DNA of 64,000 nt from Streptomyces albus subsp. albus (GCF_000725885.1 NZ_JODR01000014.1:166832-230831); one strand, 5' to 3'; shown: positions 1-8,804, numbered from the stretch's first letter. Made by a program: numbers and translations. Notes: a model not told the origin generated them from the sequence alone.

Positions 1-532
1 CCCCGAACAGCACGGCCGTGGCCGAGCCCAGCACGGTCGCCCGGGGCGCGGACGGCAGCCGGAACGCCACCACGACCAGTACCGCCACCAGTACCGCCAC
101 CAGGGGCGCGGCCACCAGCCAGCGGCCGTCGGGCACCGACGCCCTGCCGCCCGAGGGCCACACCAGCGCCAGCAGCGCCGCCAGCCCCACCACCATCGCG
201 ACGAACGCGCCCCAGGCCCGGCCCCCCGCCCGCTGCCGGAAGACGAGACTGCCCAGCATCAGCGTGAACAGCAGTTCGGTCGTCATCACCGGCTGCACCA
301 CGGCGAGCGGCCCGGTGGCCAGCGCCCCCGCCTGGCACACCCCCGACAGCACCAGCGTGGCGGCCCCCCACAGCCACACGGGACGGCGCAGCAGATGCGG
401 CAGCCACGACAGCCGCCGCCCCGAGGGGCCGGGGCCCTCGACGGCGGCGGCGCGCCGCTGCAGTACCGAAGCGGCGGCGTTGCCCAGCGCCGCGAGCAGC
501 GCCAGCACGACCGAGACCGCCGTCCACAGCAC
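1..532 (-). CDS. DMT-family (EamA-like) membrane transporter, 3' end cut by window edge
   Basis: Integral membrane protein of the drug/metabolite-transporter type; substrate not predictable. The visible part begins VLWTAVSVVLALLAALGNAA and has at least five hydrophobic helices separated by short charged loops (RQRAGGRAW, RLPSAP). A polar loop with RRAAAVEGPGPSGRR follows helix 1, which is the usual spacing in DMT proteins. The GTG at 532 is the first plausible start and lies nine bases past the stop of the upstream SDR gene on the same strand, so the two are probably co-transcribed. No strong ribosome site is visible, which fits translational coupling. About 177 residues are seen; the C-terminus lies outside the window. 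Confidence 0.72.
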   Translation of the reverse strand, partial: MLWTAVSVVLALLAALGNAAASVLQRRAAAVEGPGPSGRRLSWLPHLLRRPVWLWGAATLVLSGVCQAGALATGPLAVVQPVMTTELLFTLMLGSLVFRQRAGGRAWGAFVAMVVGLAALLALVWPSGGRASVPDGRWLVAAPLVAVLVAVLVVVAFRLPSAPRATVLGSATAVLFG

Positions 533-540
533 GTGCGGGC

Positions 541-1476
541 CTACCCGAAGCGCTGGGCGAGCGTGCGGAAGAGCCCGGGGGCCGCGCCGTGCAGCCAGGC
601 GGGGAGGGCGAGCCAGGAGGGCACATAGGCGTTCGGGCGGCCGGTGCGCAGCGCCCGGCACACCGCTCCGGCGACGTGCCCGGCGGGCACCGGCCGCGGG
701 CGGTCGCGGTGGTAGGGGGCGCCGCGGCGCTGGAAGAACGGGGTGTCCACCACGCCGGGCAGCACCATCGACACCCGCACCCCGCTGGGTGCCAGTTCGT
801 AGCGGAGGCTGTCGGCGAACGCGGTCAGCCCCGCCTTGGTCGCCGCGTAGACGGCCTCCCCCCGCACCCCCACGCTGCCCGCCAGGGAGCCGATCAGCAC
901 CAGCCGGCCGGAGCGCTGCCGCACCATGCCGGGCAGCAGCAGCCGCACCAGGTGCAGTGTCGCGTTCAGATTGACGGCCAGCACGTCGTCGATGTCCTGG
1001 GCCGGCATCGTGGTGAACGGTCCGGCCCAGCCGATGCCGGCGCCGGCCACCAGGGCGTCCACCCGGCCGCTGTGCGCCAGTGCCTCCTCCGCGAGCCGGG
1101 CGCGTGCCCGCGGGTCGCTCAGGTCGGCGGCCAGCGGCACACCGCCCGTCCGGGTCGCGATACGGGCCAGCCGGTCCTCGTCCCGGCCGCTGAGCAGCAG
1201 CCGCCAGCCGCCCTCTGCGGCCAGCTGTTCGGCGACGGCCGTCCCGATGCCGGACGACGCGCCGGTGACCAGCGCCACCGGCCGATGGCCGCGCCCGCCC
1301 GGCGCCGTACCGGGGGCCCCGGACGGCGCGGGCGGGCCGGCCGGCTCCGGCCCGGGCGGCCGGCCGGGTGGCTGCCGGCCTGGTGCACGGGACGGGGAGC
1401 GCGAGGCGGCGGGGGTCTGCGCGCTGAGGAGGGAGTGTGCCTGACGGCCTTCGGATCTGCCGAGCCTGTCGAACAC
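541..1476 (-). CDS. Short-chain dehydrogenase/reductase (SDR) with proline-rich N-terminal extension
   Basis: NAD(P)-dependent oxidoreductase of the classical SDR fold. The dinucleotide motif TGASSGIG lies near residue 73, the NAG-equivalent as AGAG, and the catalytic Tyr/Lys as YAATK, with the Ser in LIGSLAG. The substrate is unknown; the hydrophobic C-terminus (PSWLALPAWLHGAAPGLF) resembles DltE/YqjQ-like members. The GTG start at 1476 is supported by GGAGG six bases upstream. It adds about 65 Pro/Ala/Gly-rich residues before the Rossmann fold, which SDRs normally lack. An internal GTG at the beginning of the Rossmann strand lacks a ribosome site. Probably the first gene of a two-gene unit with the DMT transporter. 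Confidence 0.85.
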   Translation of the reverse strand: MFDRLGRSEGRQAHSLLSAQTPAASRSPSRAPGRQPPGRPPGPEPAGPPAPSGAPGTAPGGRGHRPVALVTGASSGIGTAVAEQLAAEGGWRLLLSGRDEDRLARIATRTGGVPLAADLSDPRARARLAEEALAHSGRVDALVAGAGIGWAGPFTTMPAQDIDDVLAVNLNATLHLVRLLLPGMVRQRSGRLVLIGSLAGSVGVRGEAVYAATKAGLTAFADSLRYELAPSGVRVSMVLPGVVDTPFFQRRGAPYHRDRPRPVPAGHVAGAVCRALRTGRPNAYVPSWLALPAWLHGAAPGLFRTLAQRFG

Positions 1477-1866
1477 TTAACGCCTCCGGTGAGCAGTACG
1501 GGCCGCGCGGGGCCGGGAACGTGTACGGGGCGCGGCACGCCCCGGATCCAGCATGCTGGCAACCGGGCGGCACATCCGCCCGGAGCCGTGCCGGGACCGG
1601 CCGAACCACCTGTTCGGCTCTGTGCCGTCCGCCGCCGCCCGCTCGCCGCCCCGCCGGGTCTGCGACGGTGCGCAGCAGGCGCCGGCGGGCGGCGCCCCGA
1701 GTGTCGGTACCGCGTCGCCGCCGGTCGCCCAGCACACTGGTCTGCGGGTGGCCGAACCGGGCCCGGACGTGCCCGGCCGGGCCGGCACCGGGGGTGCCGT
1801 CGGGGCCGGGCCGCCGCGCCGCCCCAGGCCGCGCCCGGTCCGCTGTCCGACGACCCCTGGAGCCCC
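1477..1866. other. Divergent intergenic region (390 bp)
   Basis: Lies between the SDR gene (leftward) and the glycosyltransferase (rightward) and presumably contains both promoters. No convincing -35/-10 pair stands out against the GC background. A short hairpin (CGGCACC / GGTGCCG, about 1783-1799) is visible. No coding sequence is supported. Confidence 0.4.
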
Positions 1867-3021
1867 ATGCCGCACCGCTTCCTGCTGCTGAGTGCCGGCA
1901 TGGGCGCGGGCCACGACACGGTCGCGTACGAACTCGCGGACCGGCTGCGGGCCCGCGGCCACGCCGCCGTCGTCCACGACGTCCTCACCCTGCTGCCGGC
2001 GGGCACCGGCCGCGCGCTGCGGGCCGGATACCGCGCCACCGTCCGGCATCTGCCGAGCCTGTACGGGGCGGTCTACACCGGGTTCCTGGCCCGGGAACCG
2101 GCTGCCGGGCCGCGCCCCAGCAGTGCCCCGCTGGCTGCCCTGGCCGAGCGTCCGCTGCTGCGCACCGTCGCCCGGTGGCGGCCCGACGTCGTCGTCCCCA
2201 CCTTCCACCTGTGCGCCCAGGTGACCGGCCGGCTGCGGGCGCGGGGTGCGCTGCCGGTCCCATCAGCCGTCGTCGTGGTCGACTTCGCCGTCCACCGCGG
2301 CTGGCTGCACCCCGGCAACGACCTCCACTTGTGCGTCACCGACACGGCCGCCCGCCAGGCGCGGGCCGGCACGGGACGCCCGGCCCGCACCACCGGGCCC
2401 GTGGTGCCCGGCCGTTTCTTCGCGCCCCGGGACACGGACGGGCAGTGGCGCGCCCTGCTGGACGGGCACCCGCCCGCCCCCGGCGCGGCGCCCCCCACCC
2501 GGACCGGCGGCAGACCCGCCGTGCTGCTGTCCACGGGGGCCTGGGGAGTGGGGACCGGACTGCTGGAGACCGCGGGGCAACTGGCGGCGGACGGCTGTCT
2601 GCCGGTGCTGCTGTGCGGCAACGACGGGGGACTCCGCCGCCGGGCCGCCGCACTGCCGGGAGTGCTGCCACTCGGCTGGGTGACGGACCTGCCCGGGCTG
2701 ATGGCGGCGGCCGACGTGCTGGTCGACAACGCCGCGGGACAGACCGCCGTCCAGGCCCTGGCCGCCGGGCTGCCGGTGGTCGGCCACCGGCCGCTGCCCG
2801 GCCATGCGGTGGCCGGCGTGCAGGAGATGGCCCGCGCCGGGCTCTCCCGCCATGCGGCCGGGCAGGGCGAACCCGCCCGCACGGTCCGCGCGCTGGCGGC
2901 CCCGGGCTCCGACCGCGACCGGCAGACCACGGCAGCGCGTGCCGTCTTCCGCGGGGACGCCGCGGCCGAACTGGAACGGCTGGCGGCCGACGGCCGGGTG
3001 GCATCCGAGCCGGCGCGATGA
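1867..3021 (+). CDS. MGDG-synthase-like glycosyltransferase (GT-B fold)
   Basis: The N-terminus MPHRFLLLSAGMGAGHDTVA matches the glycine/His loop of the MGDG synthase / UDP-GlcNAc transferase (GT28-like) family, where the G-AGH segment binds lipid acceptor and sugar donor. A second Rossmann half follows, with LLSTGAWGVGTGLLE near residue 220. The donor-site region VDNAAGQTAVQALAAGLPVVGHRPLPGHA near 280-308 carries the usual Gln-Thr pair. Length is 384 aa, normal for the family. It probably glycosylates a diacylglycerol-type or other lipophilic acceptor at the membrane; the exact substrate is unknown. GGAG at 1858 supports the ATG at 1867. Monocistronic; its 3' flank is a tandem repeat. Confidence 0.78.
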   Translation: MPHRFLLLSAGMGAGHDTVAYELADRLRARGHAAVVHDVLTLLPAGTGRALRAGYRATVRHLPSLYGAVYTGFLAREPAAGPRPSSAPLAALAERPLLRTVARWRPDVVVPTFHLCAQVTGRLRARGALPVPSAVVVVDFAVHRGWLHPGNDLHLCVTDTAARQARAGTGRPARTTGPVVPGRFFAPRDTDGQWRALLDGHPPAPGAAPPTRTGGRPAVLLSTGAWGVGTGLLETAGQLAADGCLPVLLCGNDGGLRRRAAALPGVLPLGWVTDLPGLMAAADVLVDNAAGQTAVQALAAGLPVVGHRPLPGHAVAGVQEMARAGLSRHAAGQGEPARTVRALAAPGSDRDRQTTAARAVFRGDAAAELERLAADGRVASEPAR

Positions 3022-3045
3022 GGGCACGCCCCGCGGCCGGGTGGG

Positions 3046-3349
3046 GGTGCAGCGGGCGTCTCCCTCGTGGCGGGGGTGCGCGCCGGGTGCACACCATGGC
3101 GGTTTCGCCGAAGAGTCGGGCCGTCGTGTTCCCTGCCGCCTGGCCGTGACGGTGCCGGATCGGCTGCGCGCGAGGCCGTGACGCGGGGGCCGGCCGCCGG
3201 TGCATCGGGCGTCTTCCTCGTGGCGGGGTGCGCGCCGGGTGCACACCATGGCGGTTTCGCCGAAGAGTCGGGCCGTCGTGTTCCCTGCCGCCACGTACGC
3301 CTGGCCGTGACGGTGCCGGATCGGCTGCGCGTGAGGCCGTGACGCGGGG
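3046..3349. repeat. Tandem direct repeat, two copies of about 145 bp
   Basis: Copy 1 spans about 3046-3188 and copy 2 about 3199-3349, with a repeat period of 152 bp. The copies differ by a few substitutions, one deleted G and a 9-bp insertion (ACGTACGCC) in copy 2 near 3292. Each copy contains GGCG-GTTT-CGCC (small hairpin) and GTGCACACCATGG. The repeat fills the convergent gap between the glycosyltransferase and the downstream leftward gene. No gene is supported within it. Confidence 0.9.
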
Positions 3350-3360
3350 CCGGGGGCAGG

Positions 3361-3933
3361 TCAGCGGCGGATGCTGTAGTGGATGATGCGGGAGCGGGCC
3401 GCCTGTTCGCTCAGCCCCAGGGCCTGCGCCGCCGTGTCCCAGGGGATCTCGTCGGCGTGCACGTTGTGGGCGGCGGCCTGCCCGCCGGCGGCCGTGATCC
3501 GCTCCAGCTCGCCCACCGCGCGCAGCGCGGCCAGCGGTGCCTCGTCGGCCAGCGCCATGAGCCGGGCGGCCAGGCTCTCCAGTGTCTCCTCCAGTTGGAC
3601 GGGCAGGGGCACGGAGCGGGCCTCGACGTCGTTGATGTGCTCGCTCCAGTCCTGCCAGGCGGCCGAGTCGTCGAAGTCGCGCCAGTTGCCCAGCTCTTCC
3701 CAGTCGACGGGGTAGTCGCGCTCACCCCGCCAGCCGCAGGCGCAGGCGGCCCGCACGCCTGCCGCCCGGGGCGTGGCGAGCCGGCCGCTGTAGGCCCACC
3801 ACTCGCGGGTCTGCGCCATGTGGGCGCCGCTGCCCGCGTCCAGGCAGGCCGGCCCGGGTTCGCTTCCGTCGGCCAGCACCGCCCCCGGCCACCCCTCGTG
3901 GGAAGCGCCGAACTCCTCGTTCCTCCACGCCAT
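3361..3933 (-). CDS. Conserved actinobacterial protein of unknown function with C-terminal HTH-like segment
   Basis: 190-aa cytosolic protein that I do not assign to a named family. Features seen are an acidic/aromatic N-terminus, a small Cys-containing patch CACGW near residue 70, a Trp-rich middle (WEELGNWRDFDDSAAWQDW), and a helical region. It ends in WDTAAQALGLSEQAARSRI, which has the spacing of a helix-turn-helix, like the region that selects DNA in sigma-70 region-4-type proteins. The ATG at 3933 has an excellent ribosome site (GAGGAGG, 4-nt spacer). No signal peptide or membrane segment. A regulatory or stress role is possible but unproven. Confidence 0.7.
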   Translation of the reverse strand: MAWRNEEFGASHEGWPGAVLADGSEPGPACLDAGSGAHMAQTREWWAYSGRLATPRAAGVRAACACGWRGERDYPVDWEELGNWRDFDDSAAWQDWSEHINDVEARSVPLPVQLEETLESLAARLMALADEAPLAALRAVGELERITAAGGQAAAHNVHADEIPWDTAAQALGLSEQAARSRIIHYSIRR

Positions 3934-4334
3934 GAATCCTCCTCGCGGCGGCCTCGCAACCCGGGCACGGGTCCCGTGGGCCCGAGAATGCCGCACAACC
4001 GCCCGTGTGTACCGGCGAACGCCGGAATGGGCCGTGCCGCGCCGAGCCGGCCCGCGCGGGGCCGCACCCGGCCCGGGGCCGGTGGGGCCGGGGCGGAGCA
4101 GGACGGGCCGGTGGGCCGGGAGGCGCGGACGGGGCGGACGGCAGGCGGCGCCACGGTGGTGCGCCGGGGGCGCGTTCCCGTGTCGCGCGCCGGGACGGGG
4201 GCACGTCCGCCGTCGCGGTGCTCCAACCGCCGGGGGCGATGAGGCGCGGCGCCCGCACGGCGGCGTCATGTGTGCGGGCCGTGCGGGGAACCAGGGGCGG
4301 GTACGACTGTGGGGGACAACCGTGGGGGGTTCTC
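3934..4334. other. Divergent intergenic region (401 bp)
   Basis: Extremely GC-rich spacer between the HTH-like gene and the VOC gene. Frames crossing it lack convincing starts or family similarity. No repeat, RNA gene or clear operator is seen. Confidence 0.35.
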
Positions 4335-4658
4335 GTGACCGACCGTCACCCGGCCGGCGCCGCACATCTGGCGCTGCTGGTCGTCTACACCGATCACCTC
4401 GAAGAGGCGCACCGTTTCTACTGCGGACTCGGTCTTGCCTTCGTACGGGAACAGCACGGCGCGGGGCCGGTCCACTACGCGTGCACCCTGCCGGACGGCA
4501 CCGTCCTCGAACTCTTCCCGGCGGGGGAGGGGCGCCCGGTCTCGCGCGTCCGGCTCGGATTCCATGTGGCCGGACGGGAGATGACGCCGCCGCTGCCGCC
4601 CGGCCGGCATGTGGTGCGGGACCCGGACGGGCGGGCCGTCGAGCTGTACGCCGGATGA
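4335..4658 (+). CDS. VOC-superfamily (glyoxalase/bleomycin-resistance fold) protein
   Basis: 107-aa single-domain protein with the beta-alpha-beta-beta-beta pattern of the vicinal oxygen chelate fold: LALLVVYTDHLEEAHRFYCGLG, then LPDGTVLELFPAGEG, then VRDPDGRAVELYAG. The His/Glu pairs typical of metal ligands are partly present (E in VLELF, E in VELY). It may act as a dimeric lyase, dioxygenase or drug-binding protein; the substrate is not predictable. The GTG at 4335 is preceded by a GGGGGG tract. Longer upstream readings in the same frame are low-complexity and unlikely to be translated. It sits upstream of a P450 on the same strand, separated by about 220 bp. Confidence 0.7.
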   Translation: MTDRHPAGAAHLALLVVYTDHLEEAHRFYCGLGLAFVREQHGAGPVHYACTLPDGTVLELFPAGEGRPVSRVRLGFHVAGREMTPPLPPGRHVVRDPDGRAVELYAG

Positions 4659-4879
4659 GGTCCGCCGGGGTGCTCGGCGGCAGGGGCGGGGGCCGCGGAG
4701 CCGGGCCCCGTTGTGGATCTTGTCGTGAAGCCCTCTACCCGGAAGCTTGATCGACTCTTACTGTTGTCAGCTGTCCGACCGTCAGCTTCGAACACCCACT
4801 GAACGATTCACGACCTCATTCGGCCAAGATCAGCCAACAACAGCCGTGAACGCCCCTCGAACGGAGATTGCGACGCACC

Positions 4880-6118
4880 GTGGACGTTTCCGAGCCCCTC
4901 ACCCTGGACCCGACCGGCAGCGACCCGCACGGTGAACACCTGGCGCTGCGCGAGCGCGGCCCGGCGACCCGGGTCGACATCCTGGGCGTCACCGCCTGGT
5001 CCGTCAGCGAGCCCGCGCTTCTGAAGAAGCTGCTGACCGGACCGGACGTGTCCAAGGACGCCCGCCACCACTGGCCGGCCTTCGCCGAGACCGTCCCGAC
5101 CTGGCCGCTCGCCCTGTGGGTCGCCGTCGAGAACATGTTCACCTCCTACGGGAGCGACCACCGCCGGCTCCGCCGCATGGTGGCGCCCTCCTTCAGCGCC
5201 CGGCGGGTGGCGGCGCTCGGCGAGAGGGTGGAGAGCATCGTCGACGAACTGCTCGACGCGCTGGCGGCCACCACTCCCGACGGCGAGGCCGCCGACCTGC
5301 GCGAGCGGTTCTGCTACCCGCTGCCGATCAAGGTCATCGGCCATCTGATGGGCGTGCCGGAGGACCACCAGGAGGACTTCCGGGCACTGGTCGACAACGT
5401 CTTCGCCACCACGCTCACGCCGCAGGAGGCCGCCGACAACACCGTCAAGCTGTACGAGGTGCTGGACTCCCTCATAGCCGAGAAACGGGACCACCCCGGC
5501 GACGACATGACCTCCATGCTGATCGCCGCCCGTGACGAGGAGGGGGACGGGTCGGCGCTGACGGAGACGGAACTCCGCGACACGCTGCTGCTGATGATCA
5601 GCGCCGGCTACGAGACCACCGTCAACCTGCTCGATCAGGCCATCACCGCGCTGCTCACCCACCCCGAGCAGATGGCGCACGTGCGCGAGGGCCGGGCCAG
5701 CTGGTCCGACGTGGTGGAGGAGACCCTGCGCTACGAGCCGGCGGTCAAGCACCTGCCGCTGCGCTTCGCCGTACGGGACATATCCCTGCCCGACGGCCAG
5801 GTGATAGCCAAGGGCGAGCCGATACTCGCCTCGTACGCGGCGGCCAACCGGCACCCGGACTGGCACGGGGAGAGCGCCGACTCCTTCGATCTGACCCGCA
5901 CGGCACCCGGCCCCGAGCACCTGGCCTTCGGACACGGCGTGCACTTCTGCCTGGGCGCCCCGCTGGCCCGGCTGGAGGGCGTCACCGCACTGGAGAGGTT
6001 CTTCGCCCGGTTCCCCGACGCCCGGCTGGCGGTCCCGGCCGGTGAACTGCGCCCGGTGCCCTCCCTCATCACCAACGGCCACGAGCGCCTTCCGGTGGTG
6101 CTGCGCCCGGCCGCCTGA
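4880..6118 (+). CDS. Cytochrome P450 monooxygenase
   Basis: Soluble actinobacterial P450 of 412 aa. The I-helix oxygen-binding motif AGYET is at residues 242-246, the K-helix E-x-x-R is EETLR, and the haem loop is FGHGVHFCLG with the cysteine ligand at about residue 357. The sequence begins SEPLTLDPTGSDPHGE. Substrate unknown; no ferredoxin gene is adjacent, so electrons must come from elsewhere. Start choice: GTG 4880 (GGAG 13 bases upstream) gives the usual N-terminus, while TTG 4868 lies one base from the same GGAG. The preceding 120 bp is unusually AT-rich for this genome (CTTGATCGACTCTTACTGTTG and following) and probably carries the promoter. Confidence 0.92.
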   Translation: MDVSEPLTLDPTGSDPHGEHLALRERGPATRVDILGVTAWSVSEPALLKKLLTGPDVSKDARHHWPAFAETVPTWPLALWVAVENMFTSYGSDHRRLRRMVAPSFSARRVAALGERVESIVDELLDALAATTPDGEAADLRERFCYPLPIKVIGHLMGVPEDHQEDFRALVDNVFATTLTPQEAADNTVKLYEVLDSLIAEKRDHPGDDMTSMLIAARDEEGDGSALTETELRDTLLLMISAGYETTVNLLDQAITALLTHPEQMAHVREGRASWSDVVEETLRYEPAVKHLPLRFAVRDISLPDGQVIAKGEPILASYAAANRHPDWHGESADSFDLTRTAPGPEHLAFGHGVHFCLGAPLARLEGVTALERFFARFPDARLAVPAGELRPVPSLITNGHERLPVVLRPAA

Positions 6119-6128
6119 GCGGCGGCCC

Positions 6129-6159
6129 TCCCGCCCGTGGCAGCGCCTGCCGCGGGCGG
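6129..6159. terminator. Bidirectional hairpin terminator
   Basis: Fourteen-base-pair stem with one G-U pair (left arm CCCGCCCGTGGCAG, loop CGC) between the convergent P450 and SnoaL-like genes. Confidence 0.7.
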
Positions 6160-6191
6160 GACAGCCCGCTGCCCCGTCCCCGCCGGGCGGG

Positions 6192-6620
6192 TCAGCCGAT
6201 GCCCAACTGCTCGTTGAACCAGGCGCCGTCGGAGCAGACCCAGTACGCGGTGAACCGGCCGTCGGCAGCCTTGAGGATGTCGTTGCCCCGGAAGACGATC
6301 TCGGTTCCGGGCGCGGCGGTGGCGCCCGGCACGCCGCCCGCGTACGTCCCGCGGCCCACCCAGCGCGCCGCCAGCAGATCGCCCTGCACCAGCGGTCCCA
6401 GCTCGGGCTCGAAGGTCAGCTCGGAGAAGAAGGCGCGTCCCTGCGAGACCAGCCGGGCGATGCCTTCCGGGCCGGTCAGTTCCCGCTCGGTGCCCGGCTG
6501 GATCGCTCCGTGGTGGATCGCGAAGCCGGCCGAGACGATTTCCGGCGCCACGGACAGGTCGCCGTTCCACAGTTCCGTCAGCCAGCGTTCGTACAGCGCA
6601 CGCAGCGTGCTCTCGTCCAT
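6192..6620 (-). CDS. SnoaL-like polyketide cyclase / ester cyclase family protein (NTF2 fold)
   Basis: 142-aa protein with the NTF2-like alpha+beta barrel signature: MDESTLRALYERWLTELWNG helix, GFAIHHGAI, GPEGIARLVSQGRAFFSELTF, then strands ending FRGNDILKAADGRFTAYWV. SnoaL homologues catalyse aldol cyclisation in polyketides, but most stand-alone members are of unknown function. GGAAGGA eight bases before the ATG supports the start. It is convergent with the P450 across a strong terminator and is not an evident part of a polyketide cluster here. Could instead be a small-molecule-binding NTF2 protein. Confidence 0.75.
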   Translation of the reverse strand: MDESTLRALYERWLTELWNGDLSVAPEIVSAGFAIHHGAIQPGTERELTGPEGIARLVSQGRAFFSELTFEPELGPLVQGDLLAARWVGRGTYAGGVPGATAAPGTEIVFRGNDILKAADGRFTAYWVCSDGAWFNEQLGIG

Positions 6621-6829
6621 GTGCGGCGTCCTTCCGGTATCGGTCGGTCCCCCCGGAGCGGGGGCCTGCGGCGTGTGCGGCGCCCCCGGCCGCGGCTGCC
6701 GCTGCCCGCCCGGAAGAGTCACCGCGGTGTCCCGGCGCCTCCTTCGTACCACGCGGGCCCGCCCGCACGGGCCGTACCGCCCGAGGTCCGGGGCACGGCC
6801 CGTGCCGTCCGTGCGGGTGCCGGACCGGG

Positions 6830-7306
6830 TCAGGTGTGGATGGCGAGCTTGAACTGGGCGTGTGCCAGACGGCGTGTGCCGCGCCCCTGGTGGGCCACGC
6901 GCAGGGCGAGCGGTACGTCCGGGTGCACGAACAGTTCGTGGTGCTTGGTGAAGCACTGCATGCCCGGTGACGGGGGCCGGTGATCGGTCGCCGTCGTGTC
7001 CATCGGGTCGTCCGTCAGCCCGAGCGGATCGCGGACGAACTGGTCGCGCAGTTCGCTGTAGTTGCCGGCCTCCCAGAAGATCATCGCCGTCAGGGAGCCC
7101 CAGCCGTCCACCGAGGGCCAGATGAGCCCCGATCTGTCGTCGCGGCGCCAGTCGGTGACCTCGTAACCGTCCGGCTGCCGTACCTGGTGCATCCCCTCGG
7201 CGTCGTAGGACTCGCCGCCGCCGAACGGGAAGCGCACCACGTGGTACGTCCCCTCGGCGACCGACTGCTGCTCGTTCAGGATCAGTGAGCACACGGGTAT
7301 GGGCAT
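6830..7306 (-). CDS. Conserved hypothetical protein (158 aa)
   Basis: I cannot assign a function. The sequence is rich in aromatic residues and conserved-looking turns: EGTYHVVRFPFGGGESYD, MHQVRQPDGYEVTDW, RSGLIWPSVDGWGSLTAMIFWE, ELRDQFVRDPL. Its ending, ALRVAHQGRGTRRLAHAQFKLAIHT, suggests a final beta strand. Similar-looking proteins occur in actinomycete genomes and, I believe, in some actinophages, but this is recollection rather than a search. No signal peptide or membrane segment. The start ATG at 7306 has GGAGGGAG five bases upstream. Transcribed alone or with the membrane protein upstream (97-bp gap). Confidence 0.7.
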   Translation of the reverse strand: MPIPVCSLILNEQQSVAEGTYHVVRFPFGGGESYDAEGMHQVRQPDGYEVTDWRRDDRSGLIWPSVDGWGSLTAMIFWEAGNYSELRDQFVRDPLGLTDDPMDTTATDHRPPSPGMQCFTKHHELFVHPDVPLALRVAHQGRGTRRLAHAQFKLAIHT

Positions 7307-7403
7307 CGCCGCTCCCTCCTCGCCTCCCCCGGCCCACCCCGGCCGGGCCGCGGTTCCGTGGTGGTGCGACAAGGATGCGCCGCCGCAGCGGACATGGCGA
7401 CGG

Positions 7404-8654
7404 TCAGGATGCGGGGGTTGTGTGCGCCCTTCCCGGCTCCTCGCCCCCCGCCTGCGCCTCCCGCCTCTCCCGCCACTCCTGGCGCTGGCGTTCCCGCCGG
7501 CTGTAGGCGGCCTCCCGTACGGCCTCCTCGTCGGCCAGCCCGGAACCGAGCGCTCCCGCGACGGTGCCCAGGCACGCGGCCAGCCACGCCACGGTCGCCA
7601 GGTCCGACAGCCCGGCCGGATGCTTCAGCGTCTTCGCCAGGTAGGGCGGCGGGATGATGACGCAGGCGGCCACGAACGTCGCCGCGAACAGCAGCAGGAA
7701 CATCACCACGACCCCGCACGAGACGGTCGCCACGGTCGCCGCGTTGTACAGCGCCGAGAAGGCGTTCAGCCGTGGATCGGGCGAGCGCTCCCACAGCCCG
7801 TTGGAGAGGATCAGCCACGCGATCATGGCCAGCACGGCGAGGGCGGTGACCAGCAGCAGGCGCAGTGTGCCGGAGGCGTCCGCGAGCTGCCAGATGCTGG
7901 AGTAGAAGACGCCGAACGCCGCACCGGCCATGGCACCGGCCAGGGCCGGCGACAGCGACGGCACCAGCCGCCAGGGACGGTTCATCCGGACCATCCCCGC
8001 CAGCAGCCTCAGCTGCCCCCGCCTGCCGGGCAGGATCAGATGCAGCCCCGCCCCCTCCAGCCGTACGTTGGCGTCCACCGTGCGCTCCGCCTCGCTGTCC
8101 GGGTCCTGGCGCGCCTCCCGCTCGTCGACCGTGCGGGAACGGGACAGGCCCGCCGTCCGCAGTGTTCTGCGAGAGGGTGCGGCACCGCCGGTCCGGCCCG
8201 GCGCGGGGGTCAGATAGGTGGCCACCAGATGGACGAGCGTGGCGCGGGCGCGGTGGGTCACGCGCAGGGCGCCCATCGCGGCCAGCGAGACGAGACCCAC
8301 CCGCTCCTCGGGGGCGCAGTCGGCGAGGATCGGCCGCCTGCCCGCACGGCGCGGCAGCTCGGTCAGCACGACGACCGCGTCCCAGTCGTGCTCCCTGCGG
8401 TGTTCGCGGCCGACCTCGATCAGCGGAAGGCTGCCGTCGGCTTCGAGCGGCAGCAGCTTGCGCTCCACCTCCACCTGCCAGGTGTCCGGATCCGGCGCGT
8501 CGTCCGAGGAGCGGGCCAGCAGTTCGGGCAACTGCCCGGCGAGCTTGTGCGCCACCTCCTCGGCCGGTCCGGGCTCGGCGATCAGTCCCAGCACCCGTCG
8601 CCCCGGCTCCCGGCCGGTTCCGGAAGCGTGGGCGGTCGTTCCCTCGTCAGCCAC
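7404..8654 (-). CDS. Multi-pass membrane protein of unknown function
   Basis: 416 aa. The N-terminal ~230 residues are soluble: EVAHKLAGQLPELL, QVEVERKLLPLEADGSLPLIEV, WDAVVVLTELPRRAGRRPILAD and GLVSLAAMGALRVTHRARA. About five hydrophobic helices follow (SLSPALAGAMAGAAFGVF, LLLVTALAVLAMIAWLIL, VATVSCGVVVMFLLLFAA, VACVIIP, VAWLAACLGTVAGAL), then a charged Arg/Glu-rich cytosolic tail. The soluble part resembles uncharacterised actinobacterial proteins that sit in front of membrane helices. Start GTG 8654 has GAGG at good spacing; GTG 8669 is an alternative. Divergent from the kinase gene at 8805. Confidence 0.75.
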   Translation of the reverse strand: MADEGTTAHASGTGREPGRRVLGLIAEPGPAEEVAHKLAGQLPELLARSSDDAPDPDTWQVEVERKLLPLEADGSLPLIEVGREHRREHDWDAVVVLTELPRRAGRRPILADCAPEERVGLVSLAAMGALRVTHRARATLVHLVATYLTPAPGRTGGAAPSRRTLRTAGLSRSRTVDEREARQDPDSEAERTVDANVRLEGAGLHLILPGRRGQLRLLAGMVRMNRPWRLVPSLSPALAGAMAGAAFGVFYSSIWQLADASGTLRLLLVTALAVLAMIAWLILSNGLWERSPDPRLNAFSALYNAATVATVSCGVVVMFLLLFAATFVAACVIIPPPYLAKTLKHPAGLSDLATVAWLAACLGTVAGALGSGLADEEAVREAAYSRRERQRQEWRERREAQAGGEEPGRAHTTPAS

Positions 8655-8804
8655 GGCGTCGATCCTCACTGTCGGCCGGCCCGTCCCCTGCGCTGCGGCC
8701 CGGTCATGATCGTCCCCCGGCGTGCGGTGCGGCCAGCGGGGCACGCCGGGCCGTGTCACATTGGGGCACGTGCCGCATCCGGCGGGGAAGGAGAGGACGC
8801 GGGG

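Noticed and set aside
589..1866. Long rightward reading frame upstream of the glycosyltransferase
   Set aside because: Antisense to the SDR gene, Arg/Gly/Ala composition with no family match; the real gene begins at ATG 1867 with its own ribosome site.
4005..4334. Longer N-terminus for the VOC gene at 4335
   Set aside because: Residues before the GTG are Arg/Gly/Ala low complexity and a G-rich ribosome site lies at GTG 4335.
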